Both the position numbers and the translations under genes were made by a program. The notes below the pieces were generated by a model, which made no database searches, was not told the DNA's origin, and saw only the letters and a program-made list of their open reading frames with translations. A stretch of DNA of 64,000 bases, taken from the NCBI RefSeq assembly GCF_004208415.1, contig NZ_CP035758.1, positions 7,068,001-7,132,000 of the forward strand, in the 5' to 3' direction. Position 1 is the first letter of the stretch. Every line of letters starts with the position of its first letter. Shown in pieces: positions 52,429 through 61,171 of the stretch. The DNA is from Ktedonosporobacter rubrisoli. GTDB lineage: Bacteria > Chloroflexota > Ktedonobacteria > Ktedonobacterales > Ktedonobacteraceae.

Positions 52429-52792
52429 TTATGCTCTCATTCGCGTTGTGCCCCGGGTTGAGCGCGGAGAATGTATCAATGTAGGGGTCATTCTCTTCTG
52501 TCGCATGCACCGATTTCTGGGGGCGCTGACGCATCTCGATGCCGCGCGCCTGCAGGTGCTGGCTCCGGACCTTGACCTGACTGAGGTGCAATGTCATCTT
52601 GAGGCGATTCCTCTGCTCTGTGCCGGCGATGCACGAGCCGGCTCGCTGAGCCAGTTATCGCAGCCTGAGCGCTTCCACTGGCTGGTTGCTCCTCGCAGCA
52701 CGATTATTCAGACCTCTGCTGTGCATTCTGGCCTCTGCAACGATCCCGAGGCGACACTCCACCATTTGCTTAAAACGATGGTCTTACTATAA
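52406..52792 (+). CDS. DUF3037 protein partnered with HipA-like kinase
   Basis: A 128-residue protein with the DUF3037 pattern: YDYALIRVVPRVERGECINVGVILFC at its N-terminus (quoted in part) and a C-terminal PERFHWLVAPRSTIIQTS. Domain function is unknown. ATG 52406 lies inside the end of the kinase gene and has GGAGG 9 bases upstream, so translation is coupled. HipA_2-DUF3037 pairs recur in bacteria, which suggests a two-component toxin/regulator unit (inference). Confidence 0.8.
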   Translation: MRAPVSYDYALIRVVPRVERGECINVGVILFCRMHRFLGALTHLDAARLQVLAPDLDLTEVQCHLEAIPLLCAGDARAGSLSQLSQPERFHWLVAPRSTIIQTSAVHSGLCNDPEATLHHLLKTMVLL

Positions 52793-52821
52793 CTGTAAAC
52801 TGAGCAACTATTAAGAAGGGT

Positions 52822-52858
52822 GAGAAACGATTTAGCCTCCAGAGCAGAATCGTTTCTC
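52822..52858. terminator. Terminator between DUF3037 and KDG kinase genes
   Basis: Perfect 11-bp stem GAGAAACGATT (52822-52832) with AATCGTTTCTC (52848-52858), 15-base loop. It serves convergent genes; T-runs are short. Confidence 0.65.
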
Positions 52859-52895
52859 TGCTAGCTTAAAGCCTGGTGATTATATAAGATCTGGG

Positions 52896-53888
52896 CTAAC
52901 GGAAGCGCAAGCCTTCGTGACGGAGCAATACCCCGCGCACATCCTCTGGCGTGATAACGGCGATATCGCCGGCGATACAGCGCTTGAGGGCCGCAAAGGC
53001 ATTGCCAAAGGTGAGCGGGGAGAGCGGATAGCGCTCGCGCAATTCGCGGTAAAGTGGACCTTCCAAATAAGCGTAGAGGTAGCCAGCGGCGAAGGCGTCG
53101 CCGGAGCCAAAGCGGGCAGTTCCCTCTGTCTGTATGGCCGCTTCGGTTGTATAAATGTCGTTCTGGAGCTGGGCCGAGCCCGCGTCGCCTAAGGTCAGCA
53201 CAATAGTCTTTGCGCTCTCCCCAGCAGAGAAGCGTGCAGCCATCTGGCGCAGGACGGCTTCAGGCTCGCCACTAATCCCCCACAGCTCGGCGGCATCGGC
53301 CCGGGTGCAAAATACAATGCTGGCCTGACGGCAGGCATCCTCAATAGCATTAGCGGCCTCGCTGGCTGGCCAGAGCTTGGCCCGATAGTTCACATCGAAA
53401 ACGAGAGGAATCTGTTGCGCCTGAGCTCGGGCCATCAGGCGCCGGCACACTTCGCGCGCATTCGCACTAAGAGCAGGTGTGATACCGGTGAGGTGGAGCA
53501 ACCTGGCCTTATCGACGAGCGTGTAATCTACGGCGGCGGGATCAAGCAGCGCGCAGGCCGAGTTGGCGCGATCATAATATACCTGGGTTCCCAGCGGCGC
53601 CGGCGCTTCCTCTGAATAGTAAATTCCCAGCCGACTATCCTGCTCGCTCCAGATAACCTGGCTTGTATCCACGCCATGATGGCGTAGCTCGGTCTCTATA
53701 TGCCTACCCACGGGGCTCGCCGGTAGGGCCGAAAGCCAGGTAGCTTGCAGTTGCATACGGGCCAGGCAGGCCAGCGTATTTGACTCCGTGCCACCAACAT
53801 AGACCACAAAATGTGGTGTTGTCTCCAGGCGTAAACCCGGCGCGGCACAGAGCCGTAGCATTGTCTCGCCGAAACTGATAATATCCAT
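52896..53888 (-). CDS. kdgK: 2-dehydro-3-deoxygluconokinase (PfkB family)
   Basis: A 330-residue ribokinase-family enzyme that phosphorylates 2-keto-3-deoxygluconate. The N-terminal ISFGETMLRL and VGGTESNTLACLARM bind sugar, and the C-terminal GSGDAFAAGYLYA holds the catalytic Asp (the usual GAGDAF reads GSGDAF). ATG 53888 is preferred (AAAGGA about 7 bases upstream) over an open frame reaching 53963. It diverges from KDPG aldolase, together covering both KDG steps of the Entner-Doudoroff branch. Confidence 0.88.
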   Translation of the reverse strand: MDIISFGETMLRLCAAPGLRLETTPHFVVYVGGTESNTLACLARMQLQATWLSALPASPVGRHIETELRHHGVDTSQVIWSEQDSRLGIYYSEEAPAPLGTQVYYDRANSACALLDPAAVDYTLVDKARLLHLTGITPALSANAREVCRRLMARAQAQQIPLVFDVNYRAKLWPASEAANAIEDACRQASIVFCTRADAAELWGISGEPEAVLRQMAARFSAGESAKTIVLTLGDAGSAQLQNDIYTTEAAIQTEGTARFGSGDAFAAGYLYAYLEGPLYRELRERYPLSPLTFGNAFAALKRCIAGDIAVITPEDVRGVLLRHEGLRFR

Positions 53889-53934
53889 CCTGATCTTCCT
53901 TTCTGCGACCTCAGACGAAGTGAAATCAGGCTCA

Positions 53935-53943
53935 TGATATAAT
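53935..53943 (+). promoter_or_regulatory. Extended -10 promoter of eda
   Basis: TGA-TATAAT with the -10 at 53938-53943, 41 bases before the eda start. The matching -35 is weak. It lies in the 95-bp divergent interval with kdgK, so both genes are probably co-regulated. Confidence 0.55.
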
Positions 53944-53983
53944 GTAGGACAAGTAGGAAGCAAACACTAATCAGGGGGTAACT

Positions 53984-54613
53984 ATGGGAAAGAGTGTTGA
54001 ACACATCTTGCCGCCACGTGAGCCAATAGCGATTATCCGCCTCGATAATCTTGAAGAAGCCTTGCGCATCAGCCAGGCCCTGCTGGAAGGAGGCATTACA
54101 CGGCTTGAGTTCACCTTGAGCAATAAGCGCGCACCCGCCGCCATTGAACAGGTCAGACGCGAGTTCGGCGATAAGCTTACCGTAGGGGCCGGCACCGTGC
54201 TGGATGTGGAGATGGCCCAGGCCTCGATTCAGGCCGGAGCCCAATTCATCGTCACGCCAGCCCTATTGCCTGAGGTCATTGCCGCTGCCCGTGGCAGCAG
54301 CATCCCTATCGCTTGCGGTGCCTACACGCCTACCGAAATATTGACGGCCTGGCGCGCGGGAGCCGATCTGGTGAAGGTCTTCCCGGCCGGACAATTAGGG
54401 CCAACCTACCTTAAAGATGTGCTGGCGCCCCTACCTGATCTCAAGCTTGTACCTACGGGCGGCGTTAACCTCCAGACCTGTGGGGCGTTCCTGGCTGCCG
54501 GAGCCTATACAGTCGCCGTTGGCAGTCAGCTCGTAGGTAAGGACCTGGTGAGTAGAAAAGACTGGTCAGCTTTAAGCGATCTGGCGCGTCAATACATCAA
54601 GGCTTGCAAATAG
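53984..54613 (+). CDS. eda: 2-dehydro-3-deoxyphosphogluconate aldolase
   Basis: Cleaves KDPG to pyruvate and glyceraldehyde-3-phosphate. A 209-residue class I aldolase: Schiff-base Lys131 in ADLVKVFPA, Glu42 in RLEFTLS, GAGTVLD, and IVTPAL. GGGGG lies 5 bases before the ATG. The start is 95 bases from the divergent kdgK start, and gluconolactonase follows after 37 bases in the same direction. Confidence 0.94.
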   Translation: MGKSVEHILPPREPIAIIRLDNLEEALRISQALLEGGITRLEFTLSNKRAPAAIEQVRREFGDKLTVGAGTVLDVEMAQASIQAGAQFIVTPALLPEVIAAARGSSIPIACGAYTPTEILTAWRAGADLVKVFPAGQLGPTYLKDVLAPLPDLKLVPTGGVNLQTCGAFLAAGAYTVAVGSQLVGKDLVSRKDWSALSDLARQYIKACK

Positions 54614-54650
54614 CAAGCCACCTATTAACAACGGGCACGGAGGGCCTTAC

Positions 54651-55538
54651 ATGAGCAGTTTAGAGCATATCCTGGCAAGTCAGAACAGACTTGGCGAAGG
54701 CGCGCTATGGAGCGTGGATGAGCAAGTTCTGTACTGGGTTGATATTGAAAACCGTTGTTATTGTCGCCTCAATCCGGCCAGCGGAGCGCATGAAACAATA
54801 TCCGTGGGAGTTATGATCGGCGTTCTGGCGCAGCGCAGCTCTGGGGGCCTGATCATGGCTACCGAGAAGGGCATTGCCCTCTGGGACCCTCAAGGCCAGA
54901 ATTTGCGCTATATAGCCCACCCCGCAGGGATTGAGAAGCCCTATATGCGCTTTAACGATGGCGCCGTCGATTGCGCAGGCCGCTTCTGGGCCGGAACTAT
55001 GCATATGGATGAGAGTCTTGGCATCAGAGATGGCGTGCTCTATCGCCTCGATCCCGATGGCTCAGTCCACACGATGGAAACCGGCCTAGGCACGCCTAAC
55101 GGCATTGGTTGGAGCCCTGACAACGCCACAATGTATTTTACCGATTCTGATATGGCCGTGCGCAGTGTCTATGCATACGATTTTGATCCCACCACTGGCA
55201 ATATTTCTCAGCGTCGCGTGCTGGCACAATTTCCACCCGAGATGGGCACACCTGATGGCCTGACCGTCGATAGCGAGGGCTATATATGGAGCGCGTTCTG
55301 GGACGGTGCCAGGATTGTGCGCTATGATCCCAGCGGCAAGATCGAGCGCGAGATAGACATACCGGCGCTGCGCCCTACCAGTTGCGTCTTCGGCGGAGCG
55401 AACCTGAATGAACTCTATATCACTTCGGCCTCAACCGGCCTGAGTGCAGAGCAGAAAGCGCGCTATCCATTTTCCGGCGATCTTTTCCGCCTGAGCACAA
55501 ATTTCCGCGGCCTGACAAAACACAAATTTGCCGGCTAA
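54651..55538 (+). CDS. SMP-30/gluconolactonase/LRE-family sugar lactonase
   Basis: A 295-residue six-bladed propeller hydrolase opening aldonolactones. It shows LGEGALWSVDEQVLYWVDIE (metal Glu at the start), the RFNDGAVDCAGRFWAGTM metal Asn/Asp region, TPNGIGWSPDN and GTPDGLTVDSEG. Calcium- or zinc-dependent in relatives. GGAGG lies 7 bases upstream of the ATG. With eda and kdgK it forms a sugar-acid unit; the FAD lactone oxidase at the window end may feed the same type of substrate. Confidence 0.9.
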   Translation: MSSLEHILASQNRLGEGALWSVDEQVLYWVDIENRCYCRLNPASGAHETISVGVMIGVLAQRSSGGLIMATEKGIALWDPQGQNLRYIAHPAGIEKPYMRFNDGAVDCAGRFWAGTMHMDESLGIRDGVLYRLDPDGSVHTMETGLGTPNGIGWSPDNATMYFTDSDMAVRSVYAYDFDPTTGNISQRRVLAQFPPEMGTPDGLTVDSEGYIWSAFWDGARIVRYDPSGKIEREIDIPALRPTSCVFGGANLNELYITSASTGLSAEQKARYPFSGDLFRLSTNFRGLTKHKFAG

Positions 55539-55617
55539 TCCATGCTCATACGCCTGGTGCTCGCGCCCAGGGTCGGGTACCAGCGCTCTTGTTCATATTG
55601 TCTCTCCTGGCAAGCGC

Positions 55618-55647
55618 CAAAGCGCACTATCTCCATTTTGCGCTTTG
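55618..55647. terminator. Hairpin between lactonase and DsbA-like gene
   Basis: Perfect 9-bp stem CAAAGCGCA (55618-55626) with TGCGCTTTG (55639-55647), 12-base loop. No T-run follows. It may end the lactonase transcript or act as an operator for the following promoter. Confidence 0.5.
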
Positions 55648-55652
55648 ATGCG

Positions 55653-55661
55653 TGATAGAAT
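55653..55661 (+). promoter_or_regulatory. Extended -10 promoter of the DsbA-like gene
   Basis: TGA-TAGAAT with the -10 at 55656-55661. Predicted start near 55668 gives a 28-base leader with AAAGGA 8 bases before the ATG at 55696. Confidence 0.5.
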
Positions 55662-55695
55662 TGGTTGATAGTACTGAAATGAAAGGATCTGCCTT

Positions 55696-56316
55696 ATGTC
55701 TGTTCGAGTTGATGTATGGTCAGATTTTGTCTGACCCTTCTGCTTTTTAGTAGCCTCCAGTCTGGAGAAGCTTCAAGACAATTTCGACATCGATATTCAC
55801 TGGCACGCGTTTATGTTACGTCCTCCCGGCTCTCCTCCTATGCCTCCAGCCTATCGAGAGCGCATAGAAGCTTCTCGCCCCGCGTTATTACAGCGTACAA
55901 GCGAGCAATATGGCCTTGAGATGAATCCCGGCCCACTTGGCATCGATAGCCGCCCGGCGCTTATAGCCGAGAAGTACGCGGCCTCACAGGGCAAGGGAAA
56001 CGCCTTCCATGATGCTATAATGAAGGCCTACTGGCAGAAAGCGCGCTCTATAGATGATCCAGCGGTGCTGCAAGAAATCGCTACTGAGGTAGGATTGCAG
56101 GTTCCCGACATCTCGGCAGTGTTAAGCAATTCCAGCTATGAAGATGCTGTCTCTACTGATATGAAGCAGGCCCACAGCTATGGCCTTGATGCTGTCCCTG
56201 CCCTCATCTTCAACGCTCAATACCTGGTCTCGGGAGCTCAGCCGTACGAACTGCTAAAACGCGTGGTTGAAAAGGTTCAAGAGGAGGATGATGCTGATAA
56301 GACGGAAAGCACATAG
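55696..56316 (+). CDS. DsbA/FrnE-family oxidoreductase with in-frame TGA at the first active-site Cys (candidate selenoprotein)
   Basis: If TGA 55732-55734 is read through, the gene encodes 206 residues. The first residues are MSVRVDVWSDFV, then the recoded residue 13, then PFCFLVASSLEKL. In FrnE-type DsbA proteins this position is the first Cys of CPxC, so the active site would be U-P-F-C. The rest is intact: HWHAFMLRPPGSPP, a helical insert, and the cis-Pro region AVPALIFNAQYLVSGAQP near the end. AAAGGA lies 8 bases upstream of ATG 55696. A shorter frame starting at 55813 lacks the active site and ribosome binding site. A nonsense-mutated pseudogene is the alternative. It likely reduces or oxidises thiols in the cytoplasm. 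Confidence 0.7.
55750..55774 (+). other. Candidate bacterial SECIS hairpin
   Basis: Inside the coding sequence, 25 bases after the TGA, CTCCA (55755-55759), loop GTC (55760-55762), TGGAG (55763-55767). The stem extends with an AA bulge: G53-C71 and C54-G70, then A52-T72 and G50-C74. A G as the first loop base and a 16-37 base distance from the UGA agree with the described bacterial SECIS model; the AA bulge replaces the usual bulged U. Structure is drawn by hand. Confidence 0.5.
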
Positions 56317-56454
56317 GTTACAATAGAGATGTAGCGTCTTGCTTACAGCTAAGCGTCGGCATATTCGGGGCTCTATTATCCTTGGCGTGTCGGTACTTTT
56401 CTGGAAATGTGCGGGATGCTGAAACAGTCAAGCTTCATAATAAGGAGAAAATCC

Positions 56455-57480
56455 ATGCAGCCGTGGTCCATTGACATGCAAGGGCGCTTTGAAGAGATCA
56501 CATTTGAAAGCGAAGTACTCAAGGGGAACCCGCTAAACGATTCTTACAAGCGACCTCTGTGGATATATCTACCCCCCGGATATGATAAGGAGCCCGAGAG
56601 GCGCTATCCATCTATCTACATGATCCAGGGCTTCACCGGTCAGCTTGATATGTGGCGCAATCGCTCGGCGTTCAGAAAGAACTTTCCAGAACTTGCCGAT
56701 GAATTATTTGCCCGCGGAGAAGCGCCTGCTTGCATTCTGGTCTGGGTGGACTGCTGGACTTCGTATGGCGGAAGTCAGTTCCTGGATTCGCCAGGAACCG
56801 GCCGCTACCATACCTATCTGTGCGATGAGATAGTGCCGTGGGTCGATGCCCACTATCGCACGTTGCCGCAGCGTGAGCACCGCGGTATCGCGGGCAAGTC
56901 AAGCGGCGGCTACGGCGCGATGATTACCCCAATGCTGCGCCCGGATCTGTGGGGCGGGCTGGCCACTCATGCGGGCGACGCGCTCTTCGAGACCTGCTAT
57001 CAGCCGGAATTCCGCGAGACTGTCCGTACCCTACGCGATCAGTACGATGGCTCGTTCGAGAAATTTTGGCAGGACTTTCGGAGCCGACCAGCCTTTACCA
57101 GACGTAGCGATCACACGCTGCTAAATGATTGGGGCATGGCAGCTTGCTATTCCGCCGATCCCGATGGCACAATCCATCTTCCCTATGATCTTGAGACCGG
57201 GGCACTTATTCCTGAAGTGTGGGAAAAATGGTTGGTCTGGGACCCGGTTCGCATGGTGCCATCTCACGCGGAAACGCTGCGCAATATGCGGGCTATTTAT
57301 ATCGATGCTGGCAGGCGCGATGAGTTCTTCCTGGATCTGGGAGCCGAGGCTTTCAGACGCGCGCTGGAACAGATTGGCGTCACCGATGTGTACTTTGAAC
57401 TGTTCGATGGTACCCACATGGCTATTGAGTATCGCTATACGCTAAGCCTGAAATATCTTGCCGAGCGCTTAGCAAGCTAG
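56455..57480 (+). CDS. Esterase (enterochelin-esterase/Fes-like alpha/beta hydrolase)
   Basis: A 341-residue protein with a YLPPGYDKEPERRYPSIYM strand, the nucleophile elbow GKSSGG (Ser in GxSxG; around residue 148), and a C-terminal FELFDGTHMAIEYRY with the catalytic His. Relatives are putative esterases and feruloyl or mycolyl-type hydrolases; the substrate is not known. ATG 56455 has AAGGAG 7 bases upstream and is preferred to an open frame from 56407. It follows the DsbA-like gene; a shared transcript is possible. Confidence 0.8.
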   Translation: MQPWSIDMQGRFEEITFESEVLKGNPLNDSYKRPLWIYLPPGYDKEPERRYPSIYMIQGFTGQLDMWRNRSAFRKNFPELADELFARGEAPACILVWVDCWTSYGGSQFLDSPGTGRYHTYLCDEIVPWVDAHYRTLPQREHRGIAGKSSGGYGAMITPMLRPDLWGGLATHAGDALFETCYQPEFRETVRTLRDQYDGSFEKFWQDFRSRPAFTRRSDHTLLNDWGMAACYSADPDGTIHLPYDLETGALIPEVWEKWLVWDPVRMVPSHAETLRNMRAIYIDAGRRDEFFLDLGAEAFRRALEQIGVTDVYFELFDGTHMAIEYRYTLSLKYLAERLAS

Positions 57481-57489
57481 ATATAGCCT

Positions 57490-57535
57490 GGTAGCCGGGG
57501 GGAGGCTACCTGTAGCTCAGGCTACTTTTCTTTTT
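57490..57535 (+). terminator. Strong terminator after the esterase gene
   Basis: GGTAGCC/GGCTACC (57490-57496 with 57504-57510), then GTAGC-TCAG-GCTAC (57512-57525) and TTTTCTTTTT. The second stem with its T-run is a textbook Rho-independent terminator. Confidence 0.88.
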
Positions 57536-57631
57536 AATCTTCTCATATGGAGTTAGCAAAGGAAGTAAAAACAGCCTCACTCCATCTCTTTTCAGCTGGC
57601 TTCCCTGCTAAACAGGGCTGCTGAATCGATA

Positions 57632-59152
57632 TTAAGGGAGATTGATCTTACGCTTGATGCCAAACTGGTTGCCCGCTCTGTTAGTCCGCAAGAGGCAGAC
57701 TTCGGCCTGTCGGGCAGCCAGTATTGCCTCCCATATTCCTCGGACATCCCTTTCCGTGGTCCGAATATTGCCAATTGCGATGCGCAGAATAAACTTGCCT
57801 CGGATCTTTGAGTGCGAGAGAAAGAAGTGTCCTGCCGCATTGACTCTATTCATAACCCGCTCATTAAGTAGCTCCAGGGTAAGCTCATCATCTATGCCTG
57901 GAGGATGAATACGAAAACACACCACGCTGAGGTTGACCGGGGCTAAACGCTCCATATCTGGCGTATTATCGACCCAGAGGGCCAGTAAACGCGCCAGCCG
58001 ACAATGCTCCTCAATGCGTGCGGCCAGACCTTCCTGGCCAAAGTAGCGCATAACCATCCACAGCTTGAGCGCCGGGATACGATGAGGCAAAAAGAGATCA
58101 TAATCCATCAGATCTGGAGCACGATCCGCGTTTTGTAAGTATGCCGGCGTGAGGCTGAAAGTCTCTTTAACAATCTCGGGTCGACGTGTAAAGAGGACGC
58201 TACAGCCAAACGAGGTAAACAGCCACTTATGCGGGTTTACAGTCAGCGAATCGGCCTGTTCACAGCCGGCCAGCACCCAGCGTTTACTGGGAACAATGGC
58301 AGCAACTCCGGCATAGGCCGCATCAACATGCAGCCAGAGCTTATAGCGCTGGCAGAGCGCGGCTATCTGCGGCACCGGATCAATGCTGGTTGTTGAGGTG
58401 GTGCCAACCGTGGCCACTACTGCACAGGGCCGCCAGCCCCGCGCGAGATCCTCGTTGATAGCCTCTTCCAGCGCTTCGACGTCAAGCCGAAATTCTTGAT
58501 CAGTCTTAATCTTGCACAATCCCTCCAGGCCCAGCCCGAGAGCAATCATGGCCTTCTCGACTGAAGAATGGGCCTCCTGCGAGGCATAGACGCGTAATCG
58601 TGCTACCTCGCGACGACCAGCCATGCCACGTTGTCGAATCTGCAGATTGAGGGCTTCGCGGGCCGCCGCCAGTGCCGTCAAGATCGCAGAATTATGGTGC
58701 AGCATGCCAAAGAGCGGTTCAGGTAGGCCCAGCATCTGGCGCAGCCAATCAAGGGTCACCTGCTCCAGCTCGGTTGCCGCAGGCGAGGTACGCCAGAGCA
58801 TTCTCGTCACATTCAAAGAGGCATCAAGCATTTCAGCCAGGATGCTTGGTCCCGAACCGGTGAGGCCAAAGTACCCCATAAAACCAGCTGAGTTCCAATG
58901 TGTAATACCCGGCAAGAGTACACGACCAAAGTCAGCAAGGATGGTCTCCATCGCTTCCGGCTGTACAGGCGCCTGCCGGGGTAATGCCTGACATATTGAG
59001 CCAGGCGTGCTCTGCGAAAGGACCGGATAACTTCTTATATCAGATAGATAACCGGCAATCCAGTCTACGATCAGATGCCCATAGTGGCGAAATGCCTCGG
59101 GGTCCATATCCCCGCTCGTCTCTGAGCATACCTGATCAAAAAGTGACTGCAT
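57632..59152 (-). CDS. Pyridoxal-dependent decarboxylase (aromatic-L-amino-acid type)
   Basis: A 506-residue group II PLP decarboxylase. The PLP lysine is in VNPHKWLF (Lys309), and the cofactor motif HVDAAYAG lies at 275-282. The stacking His is at about 194 in EAHSSVEKA. Such enzymes convert tryptophan, DOPA, phenylalanine or similar to amines. AAGGAG lies 7 bases upstream of the ATG. It diverges from an APC permease, the usual partner layout for decarboxylase/antiporter pairs (inference). Confidence 0.88.
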   Translation of the reverse strand: MQSLFDQVCSETSGDMDPEAFRHYGHLIVDWIAGYLSDIRSYPVLSQSTPGSICQALPRQAPVQPEAMETILADFGRVLLPGITHWNSAGFMGYFGLTGSGPSILAEMLDASLNVTRMLWRTSPAATELEQVTLDWLRQMLGLPEPLFGMLHHNSAILTALAAAREALNLQIRQRGMAGRREVARLRVYASQEAHSSVEKAMIALGLGLEGLCKIKTDQEFRLDVEALEEAINEDLARGWRPCAVVATVGTTSTTSIDPVPQIAALCQRYKLWLHVDAAYAGVAAIVPSKRWVLAGCEQADSLTVNPHKWLFTSFGCSVLFTRRPEIVKETFSLTPAYLQNADRAPDLMDYDLFLPHRIPALKLWMVMRYFGQEGLAARIEEHCRLARLLALWVDNTPDMERLAPVNLSVVCFRIHPPGIDDELTLELLNERVMNRVNAAGHFFLSHSKIRGKFILRIAIGNIRTTERDVRGIWEAILAARQAEVCLLRTNRAGNQFGIKRKINLP

Positions 59153-59635
59153 GGAATAGCTCCTTCGCTTGTTTTCAGCAAAATGCTAACTTTACTTTCC
59201 TTCCTTAAGTTAAAGTGTATTCCTTGTTACTAGAACAAAGAAATTATAAATAAATTAGACTAATTCGTCAATGAGATACATCTAAATGTATCTATCTATA
59301 AGTATTTCATCTAAGCAATTTCAATTACTGAACAAATATTTTTTCGTTTCATAAGTCTAGTCATATAGTACCATACGCATGTATAAATATATATTCTCAA
59401 TGTATTTGTGGTACATTACAGTTATGCGCAGTTAACGTACATCAGGAAAGATATATTTTACTTGCAGGCAGCAAGCTTTCTAGAGCTTCGGGCAACGAGC
59501 TCATAGCAGGCGCAACGTCTGTGCGCGAGGCTTAGAATACATCTGGAGACCGGAAAGGCCGGTCAAACCCAAAGTATAGTTTAGACTTTGCTAACTTGCC
59601 AAAGTATTGATGTCGCGTAGTTTGGGAGGAAAGAA
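59153..59635. other. AT-rich divergent interval with a GC-rich hairpin
   Basis: The stretch separates the decarboxylase from the permease and is strongly AT-rich (59200-59450), suited to promoters for both. Near 59548-59564 is GACCGG-AAAGG-CCGGTC, a perfect 6-bp hairpin upstream of the permease start. It was not matched to a known riboswitch class. Confidence 0.4.
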
Positions 59636-61159
59636 ATGGTACCACAGAGGAAAAACATTACCCGTGTATTGCCTGAACAAGATACGTTAATGCCCGAAAC
59701 TCCTTTGCCCTCGGAAATCTATGTTCCCCGAAAAATGCCCCACATACTTACTACGTGGGATATGACAACGCTGTTCGTGGTATCCGTTTACCTGGCTTCT
59801 TGCTCTACAACTGCTGTAACTGCTGGTCCTGCTGCGCTGACTTACTTGCTGCTAACCGGCATTACATTTTTTGTTCCTTGCCTGCTCGCAACCGCCCAGT
59901 TGGGCACTCTTTTCCCTTATGCGGGAGCGCTCTATAATTGGACGCATAAAGCTCTCGGCGGCTATTGGAGCTTTTTTGCTGGCTTTTGCGCCTGGCTGCC
60001 CTGCGTACTTATCTCAACAAGCCTGGCTGACCTTTTCGTGCTCTACATACAGAAAATACATAGCGGCTGGCTGGCGGCTCCCTGGCAGCAGGGGTTGGCT
60101 ATCTGTTGTATTCTCACGCTCACCTGCCTGCTCGCGCTTCGACGCTTCAGAAAAGTGCAAAATATCATCAATCTCCTGGTTTGCCTGATGTTACTCGGCA
60201 CCCTACTCATTGGCTTCTCGGCTATCGTCTGGCTGATCTCGGGCCATCATTCGGCCACAAACCTTACGCACTGGTCCGCCTGGAACCTCAGTCCCGACAA
60301 CTTTATGCTCTTTGGCCTGATCTCCTTCGCCTACATTGGGGTAGACGCTCCACTCAACCTGGCCGGAGAGACCGTTGGACGACGCCCTCCCATTAAAAGC
60401 CACTTATTGCTAGGGGCCCTGCTCATTTGCTTTGTCTATCTCGTTGATACGCTGGCTATCCTGTTTGTGCAAGGACAGAACGCGGCAAACGACCCATTCG
60501 CTCTGGTTACGCTGGTTGATAGCATACTGGGTCCGGTAGCAGGCTACATAGTGGCGGCCTGCCAGATGGGCTCCTTTATCGCCACCCTCCTGGTTTACAG
60601 CCATGTCTATGCACGCTTGCTCCTGGTTGCCAGCGTCGATCATCGTCTACCGGCAGCCGTAGGAAAGCTGAGTAAGCGCCGAGTACCGGCCAACGCTATT
60701 GTTTTTCAGACCATCCTGAGCCTCGTTTTTACGCTTTTTACCTTTATTTTGTCGCCCGAGATTGCCCCCGCCAAGGACCAGGCAGATTTTTCCAATGCTG
60801 TTTATAGCGTGAGCCAGGCCGCGGCAACCCTGGTCTGGGCTATCGCTGCCGCGTTTCTTTTCATCAACCTGATTGCTTACTATAAGCGCGATAGAGCCAA
60901 CCTGCGGCGGCGGCGCATCTGTCCCATGCCCATACTATGGATAAGCATAGTTGTGGGCTTGCTTAGCTGCAGCGTTACGATCATTGACACGCTCTTCTTC
61001 TCTTGGACGCCCCTGATCAATACTCTACAGTGGTGGTACCTGGTAGGCGGCCTTATGCTAATATTCCTGCTCATTGCCGCCATCGGCAGCATGATTGCGC
61101 GCAGCGAGGCCGAATGGCAGGATATTATCGGGACCTCGATCGCGCGTGAAGAGAAATAG
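59636..61159 (+). CDS. APC-family amino acid permease
   Basis: A 507-residue protein with 12 predicted membrane segments after a ~40-residue cytoplasmic tail. The first helix has LASCSTTAVTAGPAALTYLL, and segment 6 reads GLISFAYIGVDAPLNLAGE, the substrate-site region of APC/GadC-type permeases. It likely exchanges amino acids or amines, perhaps the substrate and product of the adjacent decarboxylase. GGAGG lies 6 bases upstream of the ATG. Confidence 0.85.
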   Translation: MVPQRKNITRVLPEQDTLMPETPLPSEIYVPRKMPHILTTWDMTTLFVVSVYLASCSTTAVTAGPAALTYLLLTGITFFVPCLLATAQLGTLFPYAGALYNWTHKALGGYWSFFAGFCAWLPCVLISTSLADLFVLYIQKIHSGWLAAPWQQGLAICCILTLTCLLALRRFRKVQNIINLLVCLMLLGTLLIGFSAIVWLISGHHSATNLTHWSAWNLSPDNFMLFGLISFAYIGVDAPLNLAGETVGRRPPIKSHLLLGALLICFVYLVDTLAILFVQGQNAANDPFALVTLVDSILGPVAGYIVAACQMGSFIATLLVYSHVYARLLLVASVDHRLPAAVGKLSKRRVPANAIVFQTILSLVFTLFTFILSPEIAPAKDQADFSNAVYSVSQAAATLVWAIAAAFLFINLIAYYKRDRANLRRRRICPMPILWISIVVGLLSCSVTIIDTLFFSWTPLINTLQWWYLVGGLMLIFLLIAAIGSMIARSEAEWQDIIGTSIAREEK

Positions 61160-61171
61160 GATGTAGCCCTA

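Noticed and set aside
55813..56316. Shorter DsbA-like gene from ATG 55813
   Set aside because: It lacks the active-site motif and has no ribosome binding site; the better start is 55696 with the TGA read through.
59500..59600. Riboswitch upstream of the permease
   Set aside because: A hairpin is present but no conserved riboswitch core (such as guanidine, SAM or lysine types) could be recognised.
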